This document shows, in pieces, positions 44,583 to 51,572 of a DNA stretch of 64,000 bases (position 1 is the stretch's first letter; each line of letters starts with the position of its first letter). This stretch comes from Anaerosporomusa subterranea. Its GTDB lineage: Bacteria > Bacillota > Negativicutes > Sporomusales > Acetonemataceae. The notes beneath the pieces are model-generated. The model did not search any database, was not told the DNA's origin, and worked only from the letters and a program-made list of their open reading frames with translations. A program made the translations under genes and the position numbers. The stretch covers positions 558,001 through 622,000 of the forward strand of contig NZ_LSGP01000013.1 of the NCBI RefSeq assembly GCF_001611555.1, given 5' to 3'.

Positions 44583-44585
44583 CGA

Positions 44586-44720
44586 TTAGCTTCTCTTCTT
44601 ATCCCTGTTGTAGGTTTGGCCAGGCATTGACAGATCATCTTTTGCAGGTTTGTTGCCTTTTGATTCCTTGCCTTTAGCCGGTTCACGAGGGTTATACTGA
44701 TTTGCGGATTGGCCGCCCAT
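44586..44720 (-). CDS. small hydrophilic protein (44 aa)
   Basis: Behind AAAGGAGGTGATAT an ATG opens MGGQSANQYNPREPAKGKES, then KGNKPAKDDLSMPGQTYNRD, ending KKRS. It is Lys/Gly/Asn-rich, disordered-looking and cysteine-free. The perfect ribosome binding site and own terminator make it real. It resembles small spore-associated proteins in composition, but no family is claimed. Confidence 0.65.
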   Translation of the reverse strand: MGGQSANQYNPREPAKGKESKGNKPAKDDLSMPGQTYNRDKKRS

Positions 44721-44805
44721 ACATATCACCTCCTTTACGAGTAGTTTTTCCTAATCATGTCATTGAATGCAAGAGAGGAGCCTTTACGGTCTATTGGATA
44801 CAGGG

Positions 44806-44960
44806 AACGATTTCACAGAGGACACAGAGGGTACCCACAGAGTGGTTACGGATTGCCACATAAAATAATGATAAAGAGGCAGAAGAACTTATTTAATTAA
44901 TTCTCCGCCTCTGTAACCTCTGTGCACCCTCCTTTACTCTGTGAAAACGTAACCTCGTCC
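44806..44960. repeat. dispersed palindromic repeat, copy B (CACAGAGG family)
   Basis: The left arm TTTCACAGAGGACACAGAGG...ACAGAGTGGTTACGG pairs with the right arm CTGTAACCTCTGTG...CTCTGTGAAAACG. It is related to 22085-22245. It is noncoding, sitting between two small genes. Confidence 0.75.
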
Positions 44961-44990
44961 TTTCACGAACTTATACTTTCTAGCAGTTTT

Positions 44991-45011
44991 AAAAAAGCCG
45001 CCAGACGGCGG
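44991..45011 (-). terminator. terminator of the 71-residue gene
   Basis: Stem CCGCC / GGCGG followed by TTTTTT on the minus strand. Confidence 0.75.
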
Positions 45012-45029
45012 TGAAGGAGGAGAGAATTG

Positions 45030-45245
45030 TTATTGTGATAAAGGATCGTCGTGATCTGGAGCTAGATCAACTAGATTTAGACCAACTTCGGGAAGGTCTG
45101 GGTCGGCTATTTCTTTGAGCTGAACTGTATCACGTAATTTCAGCGCTCTCGAAACGGAAACATCAGCATATGCATCCATTTTGCTTGTAGCGATAATCGT
45201 CTGATCCGTATCTTTGCCATTTAATATAACTCGGAAAACTGCCAT
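45030..45245 (-). CDS. small hypothetical protein (71 aa)
   Basis: ATG at 45245, 7 nt behind GGAGG, encodes MAVFRVILNGKDTDQTIIAT and ends acidic (DLAPDHDDPLSQ). Strand-strand-helix pattern, no cysteine, no membrane segment. Unrecognised. It has its own terminator. Confidence 0.65.
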   Translation of the reverse strand: MAVFRVILNGKDTDQTIIATSKMDAYADVSVSRALKLRDTVQLKEIADPDLPEVGLNLVDLAPDHDDPLSQ

Positions 45246-45456
45246 ATTGAAGCCTCCTATCGAGCGGAGCCGCATCCAAGAAGTCGTGTCTAAACGATGC
45301 ATCCCAGAATTCCCTTTAACAAGCGAGTGCGGCTCTTCATGTAGTGTAGGCTGTTCAGTGGAATTTTATAGCCGGATATTGTTGCCTGCAAAGCTGGAGC
45401 CTGTTGGATTGTAAAACACGTGGCAGGGAAAACTGACGTCAAAGGAGGTGTCAGTT

Positions 45457-45627
45457 TTGGAGCTTGATTTCGAGAAAAACCTCGGTGATACAGACAGGGT
45501 CATTCGAATCATTATTGGAGCGTTATTGATTTGGCCAGCGATTTTTCACTATATATCCGGAGGATGGGCAACGTTAGCATGGGTGCTTGGAATATCTCAA
45601 TTCATTGAAGCAGCCCTCTCCTACTGA
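45457..45627 (+). CDS. DUF2892-type small membrane protein (YgaP-like transmembrane domain)
   Basis: Fifty-six residues starting at a TTG 7 nt behind GGAGGTG. The start ELDFEKNLGDTDRVIRIIIG and the two hydrophobic stretches (ALLIWPAIFHYI and WATLAWVLGISQFIEAALSY) match the DUF2892 pattern N-x-G-x-x-D-R-x-x-R-x-x-hydrophobic-G. The usual CP-x-Y end is missing. It is on the opposite strand to its small neighbours and has a terminator. Confidence 0.75.
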   Translation: MELDFEKNLGDTDRVIRIIIGALLIWPAIFHYISGGWATLAWVLGISQFIEAALSY

Positions 45628-45675
45628 ATTGTCTACGATATTATGGGTTGGTCAACCCATAAGGCACACAGTAAA

Positions 45676-45701
45676 TAAAGGGCGGCCAGTCCGCCCTTTA
45701 T
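45676..45701 (+). terminator. terminator of the DUF2892 gene
   Basis: Stem TAAAGGGCGG / CCGCCCTTTA. The region 45702-45981 after it shows no gene. Confidence 0.7.
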
Positions 45702-45981
45702 CGCTGATACTCCCTCTCATTCGCTGTCCAGTTTCTTTTCGCTAGCTACCATCAAAGCCAAGATGACTCACTGTCAGAATAGCATTCTTAGTAACACGAT
45801 AGTAGTCTTTGCATGCTATTACTCAAAAAGCCTCTATAATCTGAAAGAAACAAATTGAGTCACGCCGTCTGACGACGGTTTCCTAAATGCGCACAGACGA
45901 ATATCTTCTGCATAGGCAGCTCTCCTGCGGAATATATATTTGGCTATGTACTGAGAAATGATGCCACGAGGAGGGCCCAGC

Positions 45982-46455
45982 TTGCGCTTTCGAGTTATCC
46001 TTATAACCGCTTACGCTTGTGTCGTCTTTTTCATCGCTATAGGCATAATGCTCTACGGTTTTCTCATGCCTGGCAAAGGACAGCCTAAAGGCGATATTGT
46101 CACCTTGGCCAAACAATATCTCGGTGTACCGTACCGCTATGGAGGTTCCACTCCAGCCGGCTTTGACTGCTCCGGGTATATGTTGTTTTTGTTTCACCAG
46201 TTTGGCAAAGAGCTGCCGCGCACAGCCGACCAGCAGGCAACCGTCGGTAGTCACGTGGATATCGACAGCTTGCGGCCAGGCAACATAGTCTTTTTCGCCA
46301 CGACCGGCGAGCCGGACATCTCCCACACCGGTCTGTATATCGGCGACCACAAGTTTATTCATGCGTCTTCCACTGCGAAAAAAGTCATCATCAGCAATCT
46401 AGCTGAACCCTATTGGCGAAATTGTTTTCAAGGCGCCCGGCAAATATTCCCATAG
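45982..46455 (+). CDS. membrane-anchored NlpC/P60 peptidoglycan endopeptidase
   Basis: A 157-residue cell-wall hydrolase. A single N-terminal membrane anchor (FRVILITAYACVVFFIAIGIMLYGF) is followed by the NlpC/P60 domain: AKQYLGVPYRYGGSTPAGFDCSGYM (catalytic Cys), LPRTADQQ, PGNIVFFAT and HTGLYIGDHKFIHAS (catalytic His). It cleaves D-Glu-diaminopimelate bonds if typical. The TTG start at 45982 lies 7 nt behind GGAGG. Confidence 0.9.
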   Translation: MRFRVILITAYACVVFFIAIGIMLYGFLMPGKGQPKGDIVTLAKQYLGVPYRYGGSTPAGFDCSGYMLFLFHQFGKELPRTADQQATVGSHVDIDSLRPGNIVFFATTGEPDISHTGLYIGDHKFIHASSTAKKVIISNLAEPYWRNCFQGARQIFP

Positions 46456-46516
46456 TAGTTCCACGAAAATAAGCAGCTCCTTCCCCCACGGTCGTCACCT
46501 CCAAAATGGGTATTAG

Positions 46517-46538
46517 AAAAGCGCCCCGAAGGACGCTC
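46517..46538 (-). terminator. terminator of the Cys/His-rich gene
   Basis: Stem AGCG-CC / GG-CGCT with a TTCG loop, followed by TTTTC on the minus strand. Confidence 0.65.
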
Positions 46539-46553
46539 ACGTCGGAATGAAAT

Positions 46554-46745
46554 TTACGCTTGGCTTTCAAATCTGTGATGACATTTAGGACACTCACAAT
46601 CATCGTCAAAATGATGGTCACACTTTGGACACTTATGACAGTCAATCTCGCATTCATGGTGGCATTTCGGGCACTCATGAGGAAATTCGTGCTTACATTT
46701 AGGACAGCAGTGATGATGTTTATGGTCACAATCGCAATCTGACAT
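46554..46745 (-). CDS. small Cys/His-rich putative metal-binding protein (63 aa)
   Basis: Starts MSDCDCDHKHHHCCPKCKHE and continues with C-P-K-C-H-H blocks. In 63 residues there are 13 cysteines and 13 histidines, arranged as repeated CPKC/CHKC-x-H knuckles separated by acidic stretches. This predicts two or more zinc-ribbon-like sites or a metal store (inference). ATG is 7 nt behind GGAGG, and the gene has its own terminator. I know no named family. Confidence 0.75.
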   Translation of the reverse strand: MSDCDCDHKHHHCCPKCKHEFPHECPKCHHECEIDCHKCPKCDHHFDDDCECPKCHHRFESQA

Positions 46746-46823
46746 TCTTAAGCCTCCATTAACTCATTCCTTTGTATAATATGCGAGTGTTTGTGTGAGT
46801 GTTACCATAAAATCAGCCAACAG

Positions 46824-46845
46824 AAAAGCGCCCCGGAGAGCGCTT
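46824..46845 (-). terminator. terminator of the 59-residue gene
   Basis: Stem AAGCGCTC / (G)GGCGCTT followed by TTTC on the minus strand; nearly the same sequence as the terminator at 46517-46538. Confidence 0.65.
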
Positions 46846-46870
46846 GATTAGGTGCGGCGGTCACTAGAGG

Positions 46871-47050
46871 CTACTCTGCTTCTATTTCATCAGCATCTAG
46901 TTTGGCATGTGTTGCGCTGTAGTATATTCCTTTGGATAAGCCATTAACCGATAAATTGAAATGTCCTGTAGATATATCAGGGCTGATACGATACACATTC
47001 GATTCGCCTTTGGCTAGTAGGTTTATATCTTCGGATTTCCATTTTAGCAT
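46871..47050 (-). CDS. small hypothetical protein (59 aa)
   Basis: ATG at 47050 behind AAGGAGT encodes MLKWKSEDINLLAKGESNVY, then RISPDISTGHFNLSVNGLSK, ending acidic (KLDADEIEAE). Looks like a small beta-rich soluble domain. No family recognised. It lies in a run of small genes with individual terminators. Confidence 0.6.
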   Translation of the reverse strand: MLKWKSEDINLLAKGESNVYRISPDISTGHFNLSVNGLSKGIYYSATHAKLDADEIEAE

Positions 47051-47355
47051 TGTCTTATCACTCCTTAATTAATTAGGTTTTCTATGTTAGTTTGAATCAC
47101 AGACCGTTAAATATTCAAAGAGAAAAGCAGCTGGATTGCGAGACCATAAGCCGAAGCGATCTTCCATCTTCATTCTTCTAGGGCTAACTCAGTCTTTTTA
47201 GTTTTAAACCGCCCACCGGGATGGTGAGCGGCGTTAAACCTGATAAGGCCTGTACTATTGTGGAACAATTAAAACGCCCCTGGTGTTAGGGCATTTTAAT
47301 GAAGGAGGTACTTGCAGGAATTCAAGAATGGACGGGTTGCTCTAATCTCACGGTA
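47051..47355. other. intergenic region with two hairpins
   Basis: One hairpin (CCGCCCACC / GGTGAGCGG) lies near 47210-47232. Another (TTAAAACGCCCCT / AGGGCATTTTAA, 47266-47299) could end the Gly-rich gene. No gene is supported, although a 15-codon plus-strand frame follows a GGAGG at 47303. Confidence 0.45.
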
Positions 47356-47469
47356 TTAAATACAACTCGAATTATCCTCATCAAAGCAGAACAGTAGAAG
47401 TATGATGATGATTATTATTACAATCCCACTTCCACCACCAAATCCACAGCCTCCAAAACCACGACCCAT
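47356..47469 (-). CDS. tiny Gly-rich hydrophobic protein (37 aa, YjcZ-like layout)
   Basis: Behind AGGAGG, ATG at 47469 opens MGRGFGGCGFGGGSGIVIII, then a run of Ile/Leu and the acidic tail CFDEDNSSCI. A Gly-rich N-terminus plus one membrane helix is the layout of YjcZ-type sporulation proteins. Assignment is by layout only. Three cysteines flank the helix. Confidence 0.6.
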   Translation of the reverse strand: MGRGFGGCGFGGGSGIVIIIIIILLLFCFDEDNSSCI

Positions 47470-47607
47470 AAAAACACACCTCCTAGCTAGATATCAAATT
47501 CATAGTATGTTGAACAGATGAATGTGGTTACGATATAAATAAATATCCCCGACATACAGAACGGCTCGCACCGCTGGTTACATGTGGCCAGGCGGTTTAG
47601 GCATAAA

Positions 47608-47629
47608 GAAAAGAGCCCGAAGGCTCTAC
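47608..47629 (-). terminator. terminator of the YmaF-like gene
   Basis: Stem AGAGCC / GGGCTCT with a TTC loop followed by TTTTCTTT on the minus strand. Confidence 0.7.
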
Positions 47630-47657
47630 GGATCAGCGACAAGTTAATATGTCATTC

Positions 47658-48107
47658 TTACTCAACGTATGGTCGCTGCCATTTACACGGTTTGCATGTA
47701 CAATCGGGCTCTATCTCTTCTTCTTCGCAATCCATATCATATTCAACAGAAGAGTCGGTTACACTGCAGAATTCGTGGCAATGACATAAAACTTCGCTAG
47801 TATTACCTTGAAATGGGTGAGTGTGCTCATCGCAGCAGCCTACTTCAACTGCTGGGCCCGTCATGATGTCAACGTTATGCCAGTGAGGGTGAACACAACC
47901 TTCTTTAGGGTCATAAGATGTTATGACACAGAGACGATGCACATGGGATCTTCCTTTAGCTATAGGAGTCCCGCTTATTCCGGTAATTAGATGTTGATGA
48001 TCATCGGCTACATCTGCTAACGTTTGAAAAATGTGGACATGCTCCAGATGGATTTCCTCATCATGAGGATCTTTCTTAGGCTGCTTAAGTGGGCGGCCTT
48101 CTGGCAT
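47658..48107 (-). CDS. YmaF-like His-rich protein
   Basis: A 149-residue protein. The first ~100 residues match the YmaF family pattern of paired histidines: EEIHLEHVHIF, DDHQHLITGISG, SHVHRLCVITSY, HPHWHNVDIMTG, CDEHTHPF. The last third is cysteine- and acid-rich (CHCHEFCS, CEEEEIEPDCTCKPC). That gives at least 15 histidines and 9 cysteines, so metal binding is likely. ATG behind GGAGGTG. The Cys-rich tail is probably an addition beyond the family core. Confidence 0.8.
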   Translation of the reverse strand: MPEGRPLKQPKKDPHDEEIHLEHVHIFQTLADVADDHQHLITGISGTPIAKGRSHVHRLCVITSYDPKEGCVHPHWHNVDIMTGPAVEVGCCDEHTHPFQGNTSEVLCHCHEFCSVTDSSVEYDMDCEEEEIEPDCTCKPCKWQRPYVE

Positions 48108-48282
48108 GATCTCACCTCCAATTTATACTATGTTAATTACCATAACAGAGTGACAGTGCTTTTACATAAATCCACCCTGCAAAACTAAATAGCCGCCCTG
48201 CACAGGATCGGATCGTACCTGGCGCATGCGGCCACCCGCTAGTTTCGTATTCCTCACATAAGTGACAATATCACATAAACAA

Positions 48283-48307
48283 AAGACCTGCGAATCTCGC
48301 AGGTCTT
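48283..48307 (-). terminator. terminator of tRNA-Pro
   Basis: The 11-bp perfect stem AAGACCTGCGA / TCGCAGGTCTT followed by TTTGTTT on the minus strand. Confidence 0.85.
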
Positions 48308-48324
48308 GCTTTACTGTATTTTGT

Positions 48325-48401
48325 TGGTCGGAGCGGCGAGATTCGAACTCACGGCCTCTTCCACCCCAAGGAAGCGCGCTACCAAACTGCGCTACGCCCC
48401 G
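48325..48401 (-). tRNA. tRNA-Pro (anticodon GGG)
   Basis: Seventy-seven bases including an encoded CCA. Acceptor CGGGGCG pairs CGCTCCG (one G-T). The D-arm has AGTTTGGTA. The anticodon stem CTTCC/GGAAG has loop TTGGGGT, giving anticodon GGG, and the T-arm loop is GTTCGAATC. Its 3' 46 bases recur at 34951-34996. Confidence 0.93.
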
Positions 48402-48446
48402 ACTGACAAATGTTATTGTACCTTGTTTTGGCTAACCTGTCAAGAA

Positions 48447-49355
48447 TTATGACAACTTTTTTGCGCCTTCTGTATCAATGGACAGGGTTAGGTATTTGGC
48501 TTCTACCTGGTGATGAGCAAAGGCCTCGACCATGGCTTGACCGATGGCATCTGCCTGGGTTTCGGTGAAGGCGATCAGGCAGGGGCCGGCTCCGCTCAAT
48601 GCCGCGCCGAAGGCGCCGGCAGTTTTGGCGGCAGCCAGAACGTCTGGCATGCCGGGGATAAGAGATTGACGGTAAGGTTGGTGTAATTTGTCTTCAAGGC
48701 CGGTTGATAGATAAGTATAATTCCCAGTAGCCAAAGCGCCGACCATGAGAGCCGTGCGGCTGACGTTGAAAACTGCGTCAGCCAGACTGACCTGTTTGGG
48801 CAGTACCCGGCGGGCGGTCTTAGTGGCCAGGGCAAACGCAGGCACCGCGACTACCAAGCTAAGTGGACGAGGCGGCAGCAAACGCAGGGTTTCGACCTTT
48901 GCGTTATTCATTGCGCTGATTGCAATGCCGCCGTAGAGAGCTGGCGCGACGTTATCGGGGTGGCCTTCAACGGCTGTAGCCATATCAAGAAGTTCCTCTT
49001 GGGTCAGCGGTGAACCGAGGATTTCATTCGCGGCAAATAGTCCAGCGACGATGGCGGCGGCGCTCGAGCCGAGGCCGCGGGCCAGCGGAATGGTATTTGT
49101 CATCGTCAAGGACAGACCGGGACAGGTGTAGCCAACTTTTGCAAAAACAGACTGGACGGCCTGGTAAGTAATGTTGGTTGCATCAGTCGGCAGCAAATCG
49201 CTGCCCTCCCCTATGTTCGTGATCTGAATGTTGCCAGACTCGTTGATGGTTAGTTCAAGATGGTTGTAAAGTGTGCAGGCGATGCCGACTGCGTCAAAAC
49301 CAGGACCACAGTTTGCGGTGGTGGCGGGAACCCTCACAATGACAGTTTTTTTCAT
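48447..49355 (-). CDS. thrB: homoserine kinase
   Basis: GHMP-family kinase that phosphorylates homoserine in threonine synthesis (302 aa). VRVPATTANCGPGFDAVGIA is the N-terminal substrate motif, PLARGLGSSAAAIVAGL the ATP-binding loop and GAALSGAGPCLIAF the C-terminal motif. The ATG at 49355 lies 4 nt after AGGAG and 7 nt after the hom stop. Last gene of a pheB-like/hom/thrB operon. Confidence 0.95.
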   Translation of the reverse strand: MKKTVIVRVPATTANCGPGFDAVGIACTLYNHLELTINESGNIQITNIGEGSDLLPTDATNITYQAVQSVFAKVGYTCPGLSLTMTNTIPLARGLGSSAAAIVAGLFAANEILGSPLTQEELLDMATAVEGHPDNVAPALYGGIAISAMNNAKVETLRLLPPRPLSLVVAVPAFALATKTARRVLPKQVSLADAVFNVSRTALMVGALATGNYTYLSTGLEDKLHQPYRQSLIPGMPDVLAAAKTAGAFGAALSGAGPCLIAFTETQADAIGQAMVEAFAHHQVEAKYLTLSIDTEGAKKLS

Positions 49356-49362
49356 GGTTCTC

Positions 49363-50655
49363 CTATTCAATGGCGGCTTCGACGCGAATGACATTTTGCA
49401 CTTCGCGGACAACGCTCATGCCTCGTAGTGTATTGATTGCCAATCGCAAGTCCGCGTCCGGGACACGAGAAGTGATCAGCACGAGTTCAGCGCAATCTCC
49501 CACTTTGCGTTTCTGGATGACAAAGTGCAAGCTAACCTGTTGTGCTCCAAAGGCGCCAGCGATAGCGGCGAGTGCGCCAGGGCGATCTTCGACCAACAAA
49601 CGGACATAGTACGGCGTCTCAGTATAACGAACCGGGCAAACGGGTTTTTCGTCAAAGCAAGTGCAAAGGATACGGCTTGCCACGTTGTGGCAAATATCGC
49701 GGGCCACGTCAATGATATCTGCCGATACCGCGCTGGCGGTGGGCATTTCGCCGGCACCGCGTCCATAGAACATGGTATCACCGACAGCATCGCCACTGAC
49801 AAAAATGGCGTTGAAGACATCTTGCACCGGGGCCAACGGGTGGCTAAGGGGCAGAAAAGCGGGATGGACGCGGACATCGATGCCGCGAGGTGTCTCTTTG
49901 GCAATAGCCAACAGTTTGATACAATATCCCAGTTCACCTGCATATTCAATATCTTGCGGCGAGATCGCGGTTATGCCTTCGACATAAACATCATCAAGCG
50001 TAATACGCGTATTGAAGGCTATCGAGGCGAGAATGGCAATTTTACGTGCCGCGTCCCAACCGCCGACATCAGCAGTCGGGTCGGCTTCGGCATAGCCTTT
50101 TGCCTGCGCTTCGGCCAGAACACTGGCAAAGTCAGACTTATCACGGGTCATTTTTGTGAGCATGTAGTTTGTGGTGCCGTTGACGATACCCATGACTTCT
50201 TGGATGCGGTTAGCTGCTAGGCATTGCTTAAGCGGGCGGATAATGGGAATACCGCCAGCAACGCTGGCTTCAAACTGGAAATCGACCTGGTTTTTTTCTG
50301 CCGTTTCGAACAGTTCACGACCGTATTTGGCGACAATATCTTTATTGGCGGTAACTACATGTTTGCCATTTTGCATCGCTTTGAGCATGTACTCGAGAGC
50401 AGGATGTTCACCACCCATGACCTCAACGACAATCTGAATATCCGGATCATCAAGGATATCTTCGACAACCGTGGTCATTATCGCGTCAACTGGAAGTGGC
50501 CGAGATTTGCTGAGATCGCGTACCAGGACTTTTTTGATGACAATCTGGGCGCCAACTCGTTGCTCAATACTGGCTCCATTTTTTTGCAATAGCTTCAGCA
50601 CACCGGTGCCGACTGTCCCCATACCGAGGAGCCCAACTTGAATAACTTTGTTCAT
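49363..50655 (-). CDS. hom: homoserine dehydrogenase with C-terminal ACT domain
   Basis: NAD(P)H-dependent conversion of aspartate semialdehyde to homoserine (430 aa). N-terminal Rossmann site VGLLGMGTVGTGVLKLLQ, catalytic region VMGGEHPALEYML and TANKDIVAKYG, substrate motif GIVNGTTNYMLTKM and GWDAARKIAILASIAF. The ACT domain (YYVRLLVEDRPGALAAIAGAF) at ~350-430 gives threonine feedback in the family. AGGAGG precedes the ATG. Confidence 0.96.
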   Translation of the reverse strand: MNKVIQVGLLGMGTVGTGVLKLLQKNGASIEQRVGAQIVIKKVLVRDLSKSRPLPVDAIMTTVVEDILDDPDIQIVVEVMGGEHPALEYMLKAMQNGKHVVTANKDIVAKYGRELFETAEKNQVDFQFEASVAGGIPIIRPLKQCLAANRIQEVMGIVNGTTNYMLTKMTRDKSDFASVLAEAQAKGYAEADPTADVGGWDAARKIAILASIAFNTRITLDDVYVEGITAISPQDIEYAGELGYCIKLLAIAKETPRGIDVRVHPAFLPLSHPLAPVQDVFNAIFVSGDAVGDTMFYGRGAGEMPTASAVSADIIDVARDICHNVASRILCTCFDEKPVCPVRYTETPYYVRLLVEDRPGALAAIAGAFGAQQVSLHFVIQKRKVGDCAELVLITSRVPDADLRLAINTLRGMSVVREVQNVIRVEAAIE

Positions 50656-50664
50656 GGTATCCTC

Positions 50665-51111
50665 CTACGCTTGTCCCAACACTTCAAGTCGTTTCACGCC
50701 GTCGATCATGCGCAGTTTATCGAGTAGCGCCTCAAGGTCGATAACCAAGTCTGCTGTTTCTAGCGAGATGGTAGCATTGGCCACTCCTTGCAGAGGAATA
50801 CCTTGGTTTATCGTCAACACGCTGGCGCGGTCATTGGCAATGGTGTTGAGAACGCGGGATAAAACGCCCTGCTTGTGTTCGAGCAGTAATGCCAAGGTGA
50901 CAATTTTTTCTTTACTAGCTTCGTAAAAAGGAAAGACAAAATCTTTGTATTTATAGTAGGCGCTTCAGCTAAGTTCCATTTTCTCGACAGCTTCATTGAT
51001 AGTGCGAACTTCACCCTTTTTTAGTAGTTCTTTAACCTTAATGGTTTTTTTAATCGCTTCTGGCAGAATTTCTTCTCTTACCAAATAAAATACTGACTTT
51101 TGTGCCGTCAT
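50665..51111 (-). pseudogene. UPF0735 / PheB-like ACT-domain protein interrupted by in-frame TGA
   Basis: From the ATG at 51111 (behind GGGGG) the frame reads [20 protein letters not shown] and on to [13 protein letters not shown] at 50967-50965 is codon 49, after which the same frame runs SAYYKYKDFVFPFYEASKEK and the whole ACT domain to 50665. The family has Arg at this place (S-R-S-x-Y-Y-K-Y-K), so CGA to TGA is the simplest change. Length without the stop (148 codons) is normal. Either a nonsense mutation, a sequencing error or, less likely, recoding. Confidence 0.8.
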
Positions 51112-51219
51112 AATTTTTCCCCCTTGTGTCATATCTGAATGGATAGATATCTTTATATAGTAGACATTATATCACTGGATTGACACATCAGACAAGAGAG
51201 TATTCCAAAAAAAATCAGT

Positions 51220-51508
51220 CAGGCCGTCGATAAAGGCCAATCTGCGTTGCACCCGCAGGGGGTATGCCGCCAACTCTACGGTGCTAAAGCGCCAAGAGTT
51301 GCGCAATCACCCCTACGGGAGCGCGCTTGCCGTACCCTGCGAACGTACTGATGCTAAAATACTTCTTCCCTCAACTAGCATCAAGTCTCATAGGTAACAA
51401 AGCCTGCGCTTGCTTCCTCGGGGTGCCTAGTGATGCTATCAAACTCAGCGCTTCATTTTGCTAAATTGTCTCATAGTTAACAACACCTCGACCTTTCTCA
51501 ACGGCCTG
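51220..51508. repeat. terminal-inverted-repeat intergenic element, copy 1
   Basis: Ends CAGGCCGT and ACGGCCTG. The interior shares TCTGCGTTGCACCCG, GCCGCCAACTC, GCGCCAAGAGTTGCGCA, AACGTACTGATGCTA, CTCATAGGTAACAAAGCCT with copies at 53310 and 56883. It is flanked by a 16-bp direct repeat (AAAAAAAATCAGTCAG at 51207 and 51534), the outer one being the arm of the spoIVA terminator. Confidence 0.8.
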
Positions 51509-51533
51509 AAGAATAGATCTCAACAAGGATTAC

Positions 51534-51564
51534 AAAAAAAATCAGTCAGTCTTTACAGACTGAC
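51534..51564 (-). terminator. terminator of spoIVA
   Basis: Stem GTCAGTCT / AGACTGAC followed by eight T residues on the minus strand. Confidence 0.85.
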
Positions 51565-51572
51565 CGCACTGT

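Noticed and set aside
45883-46362. 159-codon frame antisense to the NlpC/P60 gene
   Set aside because: The sense strand carries a full NlpC/P60 domain with catalytic residues and a good start. The antisense frame is a shadow.
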